NCBI GenBank assembly: GCA_019112635.1
Contig: DXIX01000031.1
Span: 1-63,143, forward strand
Source: Candidatus Blautia intestinigallinarum
GTDB taxonomy: Bacteria > Bacillota > Clostridia > Lachnospirales > Lachnospiraceae
Direction of reading: 5' to 3'
Length of the DNA stretch: 63,143 nt
This document shows positions 43,133 through 50,812 of the stretch, piece after piece. Positions within the stretch are counted from its first letter, which is position 1; the number at the start of each line of letters is the position of its first letter. The notes under the pieces are model-generated. The model saw nothing but the letters and a program-made list of their open reading frames with translations. It was not told the origin of the DNA and did not search any database. The position numbers were made by a program, and so were the translations under genes.

Positions 43133-43778
43133 ATGAAGAAATTTGGCATAGACAATCCGTTCTTTGATTTTATGGGAAGAGTCGGGGATATTCTGATATT
43201 GAATATACTATTTGTTATTACCTGTATTCCGGTGGTCACAATCGGCACGTCTCTGTGTGCCATGTATCGGGTGATCCTCAGGATGGCGAGGAAAGAGAGT
43301 AATTATGTGGCGCGAGAATACTTCCACGCATGGAGAGGAGTGGAAGAAGAGTACCGTAATCTGGCTGATCCTGCTGGCGGCGGGATGTCTGCTCATCTTT
43401 GACGTGTTGGTGGGAAGGGATATGTGGAACCTCTTAAACGCTGCGGTGGGAGCACTGCTCTTTGTGTGGGGAATGCTTTTTACCTATGTGTTTGCCGTAC
43501 AGGCAAGATTTGAGAACACAGTCAGAAATACACTCAGGAACGCTGTGTATATGTCGGTGCGCCACTTTCCGTTTACGGTGCTTATGATGGCACTGAATCT
43601 GATCCCTGTCTTATGCGTCCTGCTGGGAACTACGACGATGGCGATGGCGACGCCGATTTACATGATCGTGGGTTTTGCGCTGACGGCGAGAATCAATGCG
43701 GTATTTCTGAACCGGATTTTTAAGAAGTATATCAAAGCTGACCCAAAAACAAAAGAGGAGAAACAGACCAATGACTAG
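43133..43778 (+). pseudogene. YesL-like (DUF624) membrane protein, frameshifted
   Basis: The N-terminal frame MKKFGIDNPFFDFMGRVGDI, then ITCIPVVTIGTSLCAMYR is a clear YesL/DUF624 start. It runs to EYFHAWRG and then shifts; the family continues in another frame as WKKSTVIWLILLAAG to KYIKADPKTKEEK. The break lies near 43333-43340 in an AGAGGAG run; a loss of two bases there (AGAGAGGAG expected) explains it. Total length fits a five-helix protein of about 215 residues. Function in sugar loci is unknown. Confidence 0.85.
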
Positions 43779-43893
43779 ACCAGATCTTACCAGACTGAAA
43801 TCATGTATGAGACGGGCACAGTCCGGGGAAGAACTGACAATCGGATTCTTCGGCGGTTCCATCTCTTTGAAGAGATCCTTCCCAGGACGGTGA
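43771..43893 (+). pseudogene. SGNH/GDSL hydrolase, N-terminal fragment
   Basis: A 40-codon frame starting at ATG 43771 behind an AGAGGAG site reads LTRLKSCMRRAQSGEELTIG then FFGGSI, the start of an SGNH-fold esterase with the catalytic Ser in block I (GGS). After this it runs into unrelated sequence (SLKRSFPGR) and stops. The remaining ~180 or more residues are gone. In mannan loci such enzymes are acetylesterases. The break coincides with the GH2 fragment start. Confidence 0.8.
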
Positions 43894-45029
43894 GGGAAAA
43901 CGCACCGGATGTATTTTACTGGCCGTCATCCCCCTCCTCGGGAGGATGTTTTGACGACCCTGACAACGAAAATAACGGAGATACCCATTACTGGGCAGTC
44001 TGGCACGGGCAGCTCCCCTTTACAGACTTTGGAAATCATTTCTTCCGGTTTTGCTCAGAATTCGGGTTCCAGTCATTCCCGTGTATGAAAACGATTGAGA
44101 GTTTCACAGAGAAAGCTGACCGGAATATTTTCTCCCGGGTGATGGAGAGTCATCAAAAGAATGACAGTGCGAACGGCAAAATGCTGTACTATCTCTCGGA
44201 AAATTTTCGCTGCCCTTCCACACTGGAGCAGACGGTCTATGTCAGCCAGATCCTGCAGGGAATGGCAGTCCGGTACGGTGTGGAGCACTGGCGGAGAAAC
44301 CGGGGACGCTGTATGGGCGCCCTTTACTGGCAGGTAAATGACAACTGGCCGGCGCCGTCCTGGTCGAGTATAGACTATTTTGGCAGATGGAAAGCTCTCC
44401 ACTATATGGCAAAAGAATTCTATGCCCGTATGGCAGGAAGTATGGAGGTGAAGGGAAGCAGAATCTATCTCTGGGCAGAGAACGAGACTTCTGAAAACCA
44501 GGCTTTTCGGATGCGGATTTCCTTAAAAAAGATGGATTTTACCGTTATAGAGAGGGTCACTGCGTCCGGCAATGCGGAGGCATTTTCCTCTGCCTGCGGA
44601 GTATGGATTGATCTTGAGGACTGCAGCACCTATCAGAGATTGAAGCAGAGCAGCGGATCAGACGAAGATCCGGATGAGAAGATGTTCTTAGAGGGAGTGG
44701 TCGAATATGAGAACGGGACTGTGCGGCGGTCTGTGGAAACACTGCTTCCATATAAGTATCTGAGCCTTCCCCAGCCTGTTTTTACCACGGAAGTTTTCCG
44801 AGAGAAAACGGCTTACAAGATCCGTCTGAAGGCAGATTCCTTTGCGGCGTTTGTGGAACTATCCGTTGAAGGTTCGGATGTGATTTTCAGTGAAAATTAT
44901 TTTCATATGACAGACAGGGAACCGAAAGTGATCACCCTGAAAGATGAAGATATATCGGGAACTACAGTAGAAGATGCAGATGACCTGGCCCGGCGCATCC
45001 GCATCAGAAGCGCAGCGGATATTTCGTGA
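43860..45029 (+). pseudogene. GH2 beta-mannosidase, C-terminal fragment
   Basis: From about 43860 the frame reads LFEEILPRTVRENAPDVFYW, then PSSPSSGGCFDDPDNENNGDTHYW and FCSEFGFQSFP with the GH2 nucleophile Glu, followed by YWQVNDNWPAPSWSSIDYFG and C-terminal beta domains. This is the second half of a family 2 beta-mannosidase of about 820 residues. The half with the jelly-roll, the barrel start and the acid/base NNE motif is absent, and no start codon with a ribosome site belongs to it. A dead enzyme. Confidence 0.9.
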
Positions 45030-45097
45030 GAGAATTTACATAAGATTTACCATAAATTCGGATTGGATTTTACATGGTTCTGATATAGTTGAACATT

Positions 45098-45619
45098 ATG
45101 AAGATAAAAGAAAAAATCAACAAGATTATCCATACCGGAAAGGTTCTGTTTTTGACTTTTGGTCTAGTTTTTCTTCTCTTATGGATTGCCTGCTTTTTCT
45201 ATTCAGCTGTGAAACTTTCCATACAAAATATAAATTATAGGGGACATTCTGTAGGGAAAATCGTAAAAATTGAACGTTGGATGGGATGGCATGATGATGC
45301 CGAAGCCTATCATTTTACTATCATTTCATATCGTTACCAGACAGAAGATGGCAGAATTGTTACGGGCAAAGAAGATACAAATAGCGAGAAAACCAATGAA
45401 GCTGACCGGTTTGTCGAGGAGATCACGGAATTAAATCCGGACATCAAGGTCGGTGCTATACAGAAATTACGCTATAATCTAGATGATCCGCAGAAAGTTG
45501 TGAGCGAATACTATCGAAAAAATGAAGAAATGTTCTGCCTGTTCACTGGAGTGTCTTCAGCGGCGATAGTGATTTCTATTTTGATTGTTCTTCGGGTCAT
45601 CCGCCGGCATTCAACGTGA
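45098..45619 (+). CDS. DUF3592-like membrane protein
   Basis: A 173-residue protein with membrane helices at about 16-38 and 147-166 and an external domain between them: YRGHSVGKIVKIERWMGW, then FTIISYRYQTEDGRIVTGKEDT. The layout (two helices flanking a small beta domain for surface-exposed sequence) fits DUF3592. There is no Shine-Dalgarno before ATG 45098, and TGATATAGT (extended -10, 45081-45089) is so close that the message would be nearly leaderless. It does not look related to the mannan locus before it. Function unknown. Confidence 0.55.
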   Translation: MKIKEKINKIIHTGKVLFLTFGLVFLLLWIACFFYSAVKLSIQNINYRGHSVGKIVKIERWMGWHDDAEAYHFTIISYRYQTEDGRIVTGKEDTNSEKTNEADRFVEEITELNPDIKVGAIQKLRYNLDDPQKVVSEYYRKNEEMFCLFTGVSSAAIVISILIVLRVIRRHST

Positions 45620-45633
45620 AAAACTTATATTTC

Positions 45634-46629
45634 TTAATGAAGATACATTTTTCTATATGCAGTAGGCGTCATTTTTACAGTATCTTTAAATGCCTTTGTG
45701 AATTTTCCCTGGGTTTCATATCCGAGCTTTGCCGCGATTTCAGCAATGCTGTCATCTGTCTGCTTCAACATCTCTATTCCTTTATGGATTCGGTATTCTT
45801 TCATATAAGTTGCGATGGGAAGTCCATAGACTCCTTTAAATACTTCTTTTAACGAAGAAGTATTGATCAGAAACTTTTTTGAAAGCTCTTCAATTGTATA
45901 TCTTTGATCCAAATGTTCTGTTAATAAAGCATGAATTTCTTTAACGGTTGCTGTCTGTCTGGAACAGTACTGCGTCAGTCCTGCGGTCTGCGGATCCAGA
46001 TATCCCAGATATAAAAGCAACTCTTGAATCTTCAATTTGAAATAGGGCAGACGTATTTCCTCTGGAGCCGCATACATAGGCGAGAAAATTCCATTAATTG
46101 CCGATGAGAAAGGCAGGGCAACGGATTTATCAGATCGGCAAAAAGTGCGGTTTATCTGTTCAAGGTCTATGGATGTCTCACGCAGGATTGGAAGAGGATG
46201 ATTCTTCAGTTCTGCCAGATCTAAAGACACGGAAAGACTTTCGCAGTAACCCAGGGGAAATGTCATTTCGGAATCCGCACAATATTCCATACTATGTAGG
46301 GCAAGATCGCCGGGACCAAGGTAAACAGAAGAACCGTTATGAAAATCCCAACCGACTCTTCCAAGGCGGCAATGATTGATCTCCAGGATATGAGCATGGG
46401 AATCATGATGGAAGCCGGCCTGTTCTGAATGGTAGTAATTCAATGAAAGCTGAATTCCAGGGAATATTTGATATGCTGTCATCTTACCTTTTCCGATGAT
46501 AGTAGTCTGAAAAGACTCTGTAAAAAGATTCTTTTCCTTATTTTTGTCAAAATGATGTTCTACCACAAGGGTACCTTTGGGAACATCCTGAAGATTCTTT
46601 TCTATACGTTGAAATGATTTTTGTTCCAT
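45634..46629 (-). CDS. AraC-family transcriptional regulator
   Basis: A 331-residue regulator. The C-terminal ~100 residues carry the double helix-turn-helix with TVKEIHALLTEHLDQRYTIEE and IAEIAAKLGYETQGKFTKAFKDTVKMTPTAYRK. The N-terminal part is a cupin-like sensing domain of unknown ligand. ATG 46629 has AAAGGATG about ten bases upstream, better spaced than GTG 46638. It follows the Rrf2 gene by 15 bases, so the two regulators form one operon divergent from the sirtuin/CooC genes. Confidence 0.9.
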   Translation of the reverse strand: MEQKSFQRIEKNLQDVPKGTLVVEHHFDKNKEKNLFTESFQTTIIGKGKMTAYQIFPGIQLSLNYYHSEQAGFHHDSHAHILEINHCRLGRVGWDFHNGSSVYLGPGDLALHSMEYCADSEMTFPLGYCESLSVSLDLAELKNHPLPILRETSIDLEQINRTFCRSDKSVALPFSSAINGIFSPMYAAPEEIRLPYFKLKIQELLLYLGYLDPQTAGLTQYCSRQTATVKEIHALLTEHLDQRYTIEELSKKFLINTSSLKEVFKGVYGLPIATYMKEYRIHKGIEMLKQTDDSIAEIAAKLGYETQGKFTKAFKDTVKMTPTAYRKMYLH

Positions 46630-46644
46630 AGAAAGCACATCCTT

Positions 46645-47094
46645 TTATTCTTTTATTTCTTTTTTGTTCGAAAGAAAGACTTTTTCCTGGTAACGATCCA
46701 GGATATCTTGAAGTGTGATTCGCTTCATTTCCTCCTCTGAAGTTTTTTGTATTTGGTCGAAATAGTCCTGAAGAGACAGTTGAATATAAATGCCTACGCC
46801 GCATTCCGGATTGGTATGGGTATCCAGATGGAGCAGGGGCTTATCGCCCTCCACTGCTTTATAGACATCCAGCAAGGTGATCGCTGAGGGTTCTTTTGTC
46901 AATGCAGGACGAGGATGTCCCTTAATGCTAGATAGCAGCCCGGCTTTTCGCAGAGCGGACATGAGCTGACGGACACAGCCAGGGTTGGTACGGATGCTTT
47001 CAGCGATACGATTACTGGATAGGGAATCGACAGGATTTAGCTGGATAAAAGCCAGGATATGAACAGCATCGCTGACTTTCGTGGAATACTTCAT
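46645..47094 (-). CDS. Rrf2-family transcriptional regulator
   Basis: A 149-residue Rrf2 winged-helix protein: MKYSTKVSDAVHILAFIQL, recognition region RIAESIRTNPGCVRQLMSAL and the wing KGHPRPALTKEPSAITL. IscR-like members bind a 2Fe-2S cluster with three Cys; here only Cys40 and Cys98 are visible (NPECGVG), so classical cluster sensing is doubtful. AAAAAGGAGG precedes the ATG. It is divergent from the sirtuin/CooC operon with overlapping promoters, the usual position of an autoregulated local controller. Confidence 0.88.
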   Translation of the reverse strand: MKYSTKVSDAVHILAFIQLNPVDSLSSNRIAESIRTNPGCVRQLMSALRKAGLLSSIKGHPRPALTKEPSAITLLDVYKAVEGDKPLLHLDTHTNPECGVGIYIQLSLQDYFDQIQKTSEEEMKRITLQDILDRYQEKVFLSNKKEIKE

Positions 47095-47124
47095 AGTGTG
47101 TTCCTCCTTTTTAATGTTAATTTA

Positions 47125-47153
47125 ATTATAACAGCATATTGACAGTCATGCAA
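47125..47153 (-). promoter_or_regulatory. Promoter of the Rrf2-AraC operon
   Basis: On the minus strand TTGCAT (47153-47148), 17-base spacer, TATAAT (47130-47125). Its -35 region overlaps that of the opposite promoter. Confidence 0.7.
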
Positions 47154-47167
47154 GCAGATGATAGACT
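47139..47167 (+). promoter_or_regulatory. Promoter of the sirtuin/CooC operon
   Basis: TTGACA (47139-47144), 17-base spacer, TAGACT (47162-47167), about 49 bases before the first ATG. Face-to-face overlap with the regulator promoter. Confidence 0.8.
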
Positions 47168-47170
47168 GAT

Positions 47171-47193
47171 GTTGTTAGAATAATATTTACAAC
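47171..47193. promoter_or_regulatory. Inverted repeat at the operon start, candidate Rrf2 or AraC site
   Basis: GTTGT (47171-47175) and ACAAC (47189-47193) flank an AT-rich centre that covers the expected transcription start. Short arms, so only a candidate. Confidence 0.4.
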
Positions 47194-47215
47194 AATCACA
47201 AGAGGAGAGAAAACC

Positions 47216-48178
47216 ATGAGTTTTTATGAAGATCTTGTCATGCAGACACAGATGAATTATTCAAGATATTACAGTCTGTATGCGTCGGGAAAAACGCCTT
47301 ATGTGTTATCAAAGAAAACGGCGCTTCCCTATGAAGAGCAAATTGACCGATTGGTGAAAGAAATCCAGGAAGCGGATTGTGTTCTGATCGGCGGGGCTTC
47401 CGGGTTGTCAGCGGCAGGCGGCGGAGACTTTTACTATGAAGATAATGATTCTTACCGGAAATATTTTGGAAAATATGCAAAGAAATATCATTTCAGAGGG
47501 GCCTTTGACGGAATGATGCATCAGTGGAAGAGCCGGGAAGAATTCTGGGGTTATCTGGCAACTTTTCTTTATACCACCCAGACGGCCGGGATCCGAAAGC
47601 CCTACCAAGATCTGAATCATCTTTTGCAGGGCAAAGACTTTTTCGTTCTCACCACTAATCAGGATACACAGTTTGTAAAGATATATCCGGAGGATAAAGT
47701 GGCGCAGATCCAGGGGGACCATCGTTTCTTCCAGTGTGCTAGGTGTTGTACGGATGAAACCTGGGATGCAGTAAAACCAGTAGCAAAGATGGTGAAAGCC
47801 ATGGGGGAGGGGACGGCGGTTCCCAAGGAAATGATTCCCCGGTGTCCTCACTGCGGCGGTGAAGCTTTCCCCTGGGTGCGGGGGTACGGAAACTTCCTGC
47901 AGGGCAAAAAGTATGAGGAACAGTATGAGAATGTGTCCCGTTACGTGCTGGAGCATAAAGATAGAAAAATTCTTTTCCTGGAACTGGGCGTGGGGCGTCT
48001 TACCCCTATGTTTATCCAGGAGCCCTTCTGGAATCTGACCTTAAGCTTTCCTAAGGCCAGATATATCGCAGTGAATAACCAATATGATTTCCTCCCAAAA
48101 GATATAGAAGGAAAAGGAATGGTGATTGTAGAGGATATTGGCAGGGTGCTGAAAGATGCAGCAGAAAGGAGCAGATAA
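47216..48178 (+). CDS. SirTM-like sirtuin (class M-type Sir2 protein)
   Basis: A 320-residue Sir2-fold protein, first gene of the operon. The NAD loop is GGASGLSAAGGGDFYYED (59-76), Asn148 sits in TTNQDTQF, and zinc cysteines are Cys174/Cys177 (CARC) and Cys210/Cys213 (CPHC). The canonical catalytic His is Gln166 in IQGDHRFFQC. This Gln exchange is what I recall for SirTM enzymes, which ADP-ribosylate rather than deacetylate. SirTM genes usually lie with a macrodomain, a lipoylated GcvH-like protein and a lipoate ligase; none is here. AGGAGAG is upstream. Confidence 0.85.
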   Translation: MSFYEDLVMQTQMNYSRYYSLYASGKTPYVLSKKTALPYEEQIDRLVKEIQEADCVLIGGASGLSAAGGGDFYYEDNDSYRKYFGKYAKKYHFRGAFDGMMHQWKSREEFWGYLATFLYTTQTAGIRKPYQDLNHLLQGKDFFVLTTNQDTQFVKIYPEDKVAQIQGDHRFFQCARCCTDETWDAVKPVAKMVKAMGEGTAVPKEMIPRCPHCGGEAFPWVRGYGNFLQGKKYEEQYENVSRYVLEHKDRKILFLELGVGRLTPMFIQEPFWNLTLSFPKARYIAVNNQYDFLPKDIEGKGMVIVEDIGRVLKDAAERSR

Positions 48179-48179
48179 T

Positions 48180-48809
48180 ATGGAACCTATAATACAGGAG
48201 AACCGTGCGTTTTCCAAGATGAGAACGTCTGCTGTTCAACGGCTGCAAAATCATCTGTTAAACGAAATTGCTCTTAAGAGCGGCGCCATATTCCATAAAG
48301 AAGACACGTGTCTGGAAATACAGAGCCTGAACCAGAGACTTAAAATTTCTATTCCGGAATGTGATTTTACGCCGCATATAGAAGAGTGGCATCAATTAGT
48401 AATTTTACATTATCTTGATCTTGCAGACGGTGTGAAAGTGTCCAAAGAGCAAGTCTCTTTTGGCGGATTAAAGGATGGGCTTATCCGGGGAACAAAATTT
48501 GATCAATATATGGAGAAGGAGCTGGGTCTGTTCCTGGCGGACAAGACATCGGAACAGATCCTTAAGATTTGCAAATCCCTTGGAGCAGAAATTGTGGAGG
48601 ACAGATCTGATCTTTGTGCGGTATTTCCTTTCCTTCCCCATTATCCTATATGGCTGAAAATATGGTTTGCAGATGAGGAATTTGACGCTTCCGGAAAAAT
48701 GCTTTTAAGCAAAAATGCAGATCATTATTTGACAATTGAGGATGCAGTAACGGCTGGAGATATCTTGCTGTCGAGATTAAAATCTGCGGCGGAAGAGAGT
48801 TTAGAATGA
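48180..48809 (+). CDS. DUF3786-domain protein (first copy)
   Basis: A 209-residue DUF3786 protein. Typical blocks: EEWHQLVILHYLDLADGVKV, VSFGGLKDGLIRGTKFDQYM and the end AVFPFLPHYPIWLKIWFADEEF with MLLSKNADHYLTIEDAVTAG. The DEEF motif and aromatic core are shared by the family, whose biochemistry is unknown to me. Members occur in anaerobes near CooC, corrinoid and Fe-S genes. ATG 48180 is one base after the preceding stop, with AAAGGAG upstream. Confidence 0.85.
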   Translation: MEPIIQENRAFSKMRTSAVQRLQNHLLNEIALKSGAIFHKEDTCLEIQSLNQRLKISIPECDFTPHIEEWHQLVILHYLDLADGVKVSKEQVSFGGLKDGLIRGTKFDQYMEKELGLFLADKTSEQILKICKSLGAEIVEDRSDLCAVFPFLPHYPIWLKIWFADEEFDASGKMLLSKNADHYLTIEDAVTAGDILLSRLKSAAEESLE

Positions 48810-48827
48810 TGGAAGGAGAGAGTATAC

Positions 48828-49706
48828 ATGGACAAGGTAATCAGTGAGGTTATTCAAAAATTAGAGGAGGCGGACGCAGTTCTGATTGGGGCCAGCAACG
48901 GTCTGTCTATCTCAGAGGGTCTGCATCTGTTTGCGGATAATCAGGCATTTGAAGAATTGTTCGGGGATCTGAAAAGAAAATATGGACTTTCCTGTATCCT
49001 TCAGGGAATGGGGGCAAGGTGGCCTTCCGAAGAAGAAAAGTGGGGGTTCTGGAGCCGGCTGATATCTCATTACTGCGGGAAATATCAGGAAACCCAGGTG
49101 ATGGCGGATCTGAAAAAAGTAATCGAAAAAAAGGATTATTTTGTCATTACTTCCAACGGGGAATGCCATTTTGAACTGTGTGGATTCAATCCGGAGAAAA
49201 TTTACGAAATCGAGGGGAACTGGCTGACTATACAATGTGCCTCCCGCTGCCATGATAAACTTTATCCCTGGGCAGATTTGGCAGAAAAAATGGCGACCCA
49301 GGAAAAGGGAGGAAAAATTCCATCCGCAATGATTCCCCGCTGCCCGATTTGCGGCGGCCCTATGCAGGTGCACATGGAGATGGATGACAATTTTATCCCG
49401 GACACCAAAGGCCGGAAACATTTGGAGGATTTTCTGGAACGGTACCATGGAAGAAAACTGGTGATTCTGGAGCTGGGGATCGGATGGAGAAACCAGCTGA
49501 TCAAAGCGCCACTGATGAGGCTAACTGCCGGAGAACCCAAGGCTTTTTATGTTACGGTGAATCTGGGCGAGATTTTTATTCCAGATGAGATCCGAGAGAA
49601 GTCCCGGGGACTTGACGGAGATATGGCTAAGATTCTTCATGAATTGGCAAAGGAATGGGGAGAGGAAGAATGGAAAGAAACTGCCCTGGTCGGATGCGGG
49701 ATATGA
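48828..49706 (+). CDS. Second sirtuin-like protein with altered active site
   Basis: A 292-residue Sir2-fold protein homologous to the first, shorter at the N-terminus. NAD loop GASNGLSISEGLHLF (21-35), Asn110 in TSNGE, zinc cysteines Cys137/Cys141 (CASRC) and Cys172/Cys175 (CPIC). Where Sir2 has His and the first protein Gln, this one has Glu129 (EIEGNWLTIQC). Its last residues (WKETALVGCGI) are read out of frame from a DUF3786 fragment, so the natural C-terminus may have been replaced at a deletion junction. Activity uncertain. Confidence 0.78.
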   Translation: MDKVISEVIQKLEEADAVLIGASNGLSISEGLHLFADNQAFEELFGDLKRKYGLSCILQGMGARWPSEEEKWGFWSRLISHYCGKYQETQVMADLKKVIEKKDYFVITSNGECHFELCGFNPEKIYEIEGNWLTIQCASRCHDKLYPWADLAEKMATQEKGGKIPSAMIPRCPICGGPMQVHMEMDDNFIPDTKGRKHLEDFLERYHGRKLVILELGIGWRNQLIKAPLMRLTAGEPKAFYVTVNLGEIFIPDEIREKSRGLDGDMAKILHELAKEWGEEEWKETALVGCGI

Positions 49707-49878
49707 ATTGAAAGCTTTTGAATGTATTCCGGTAAGGTTTTTATTCTGGGATGGAGACGATGAATTTCCAGCGCAGGGAAATGTCTTATTTGATGCCAGT
49801 GCTACCGATTTTATTCATGGGGAAAGTGTAGTGACGATTGCAGCTATCGGGCTGGATCGGATTGCTAAATTTGCCTGA
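49670..49878 (+). pseudogene. DUF3786 C-terminal fragment
   Basis: A frame overlapping the end of the second sirtuin gene reads KKLPWSDAGYELKAFECIPV, then RFLFWDGDDEFPAQGNVLFDASATDFIHGESV, the final third of a DUF3786 protein. The N-terminal two thirds are missing and there is no ribosome site. It ends at TGA 49876-49878, but the frame stays open for 38 further codons to 49995. A remnant left by a deletion between a sirtuin gene and a DUF3786 gene is the simplest reading. Confidence 0.75.
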
Positions 49879-50025
49879 TCAGAAGAAGTATTTACCCATT
49901 TGGAAGGATATACTCCAGAGCGATTGACCGGAAAGAAGAAAGTAGATATGATGAGCACAACGATTAAAAAACTATTTAATCGTAATAAAAAATGACAGCA
50001 GATTATAGAGACGAGGTGGAATATT

Positions 50026-50796
50026 ATGGGACATATCATTGCAGTATCAGGAAAAGGCGGCGTGGGAAAGACAACGCTGTGTGGTTTACTGATCCAGTAT
50101 CTTTGCGAGAGCGGGAAAAAGCCGGTACTTGCGGTAGATGCAGATGCGAATGCAAATCTTAATGAGGTATTAGGTGTGGAAGCGGGAGTAACTTTAGGGG
50201 AACTTCGAGAGGAAATTGAAAGAGCAGGAGTGGATCCCAAATACAAAATTCCGGCTGGTGTTACAAAAGCAGCATATCTGGAAAGCCGGCTTGCGGATGC
50301 CCTCACAGAGGAAGATGATTATGATTTAATGGTAATGGGAAGATCCCAGGGGCAAGGCTGTTACTGCTTTGTAAACGGGATTGTACAGACACAGGTGCAG
50401 AAACTGCAGAGCCATTACCCTTATATTGTTGTGGATAACGAAGCCGGTATGGAACATATTAGCAGAGGAATCCTTCCCAATATGGAAATCGCCATTCTGG
50501 TCAGTGACTGTTCCCGGAGAGGAGTACAGGCTGCCGGGAGAATTGCCGCATTAATGAAGGAGTTGAATTTTCATCCAAACAAGGTTGGTCTCATTGTAAA
50601 CCGGGCGCCTGGAGGGAAACTGGATGAAGGAACCCTGGAAGAGATTGAAAAGCAGAAGCTGGATTTATTGGGCGTGGTTCCCCAGGATGAGGATGTTTAT
50701 CGTTTCGACTGCGAAGGACGTCCTACTGTACAGCTTCCCAAAGATTCACCAGTCAGGGAAGCCTTGAGAGAGATCATAGAAAAACTAGGTATATGA
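50026..50796 (+). CDS. CooC-type metal-chaperone ATPase (first)
   Basis: A 256-residue MinD/NifH-fold ATPase. Deviant Walker A GKGGVGKTT (9-17), switch region DADANANLNEVLG (38-50), and a CxC motif at Cys112/Cys114 (GQGCYCFVNG). In CooC this CxC pair forms a metal site at the dimer interface and serves nickel insertion into CO dehydrogenase. VVDNEAGMEHISRG is the conserved Walker B region. No CODH gene is nearby. AGGTGG precedes the ATG; 17 bases separate it from the next ATPase gene. Confidence 0.88.
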   Translation: MGHIIAVSGKGGVGKTTLCGLLIQYLCESGKKPVLAVDADANANLNEVLGVEAGVTLGELREEIERAGVDPKYKIPAGVTKAAYLESRLADALTEEDDYDLMVMGRSQGQGCYCFVNGIVQTQVQKLQSHYPYIVVDNEAGMEHISRGILPNMEIAILVSDCSRRGVQAAGRIAALMKELNFHPNKVGLIVNRAPGGKLDEGTLEEIEKQKLDLLGVVPQDEDVYRFDCEGRPTVQLPKDSPVREALREIIEKLGI

Positions 50797-50812
50797 GCAA
50801 AGGAGCAGATTC

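Noticed and set aside
43803-45029. Independent 408-residue GH2-like enzyme
   Set aside because: The start lies in SGNH-hydrolase sequence out of frame, without a ribosome site; the acid/base half of GH2 is missing.
49876-49878. TGA in the DUF3786 fragment as a selenocysteine or read-through codon
   Set aside because: The gene lacks its N-terminal two thirds and no SECIS-like hairpin was seen right after the TGA; a plain pseudogene is simpler.
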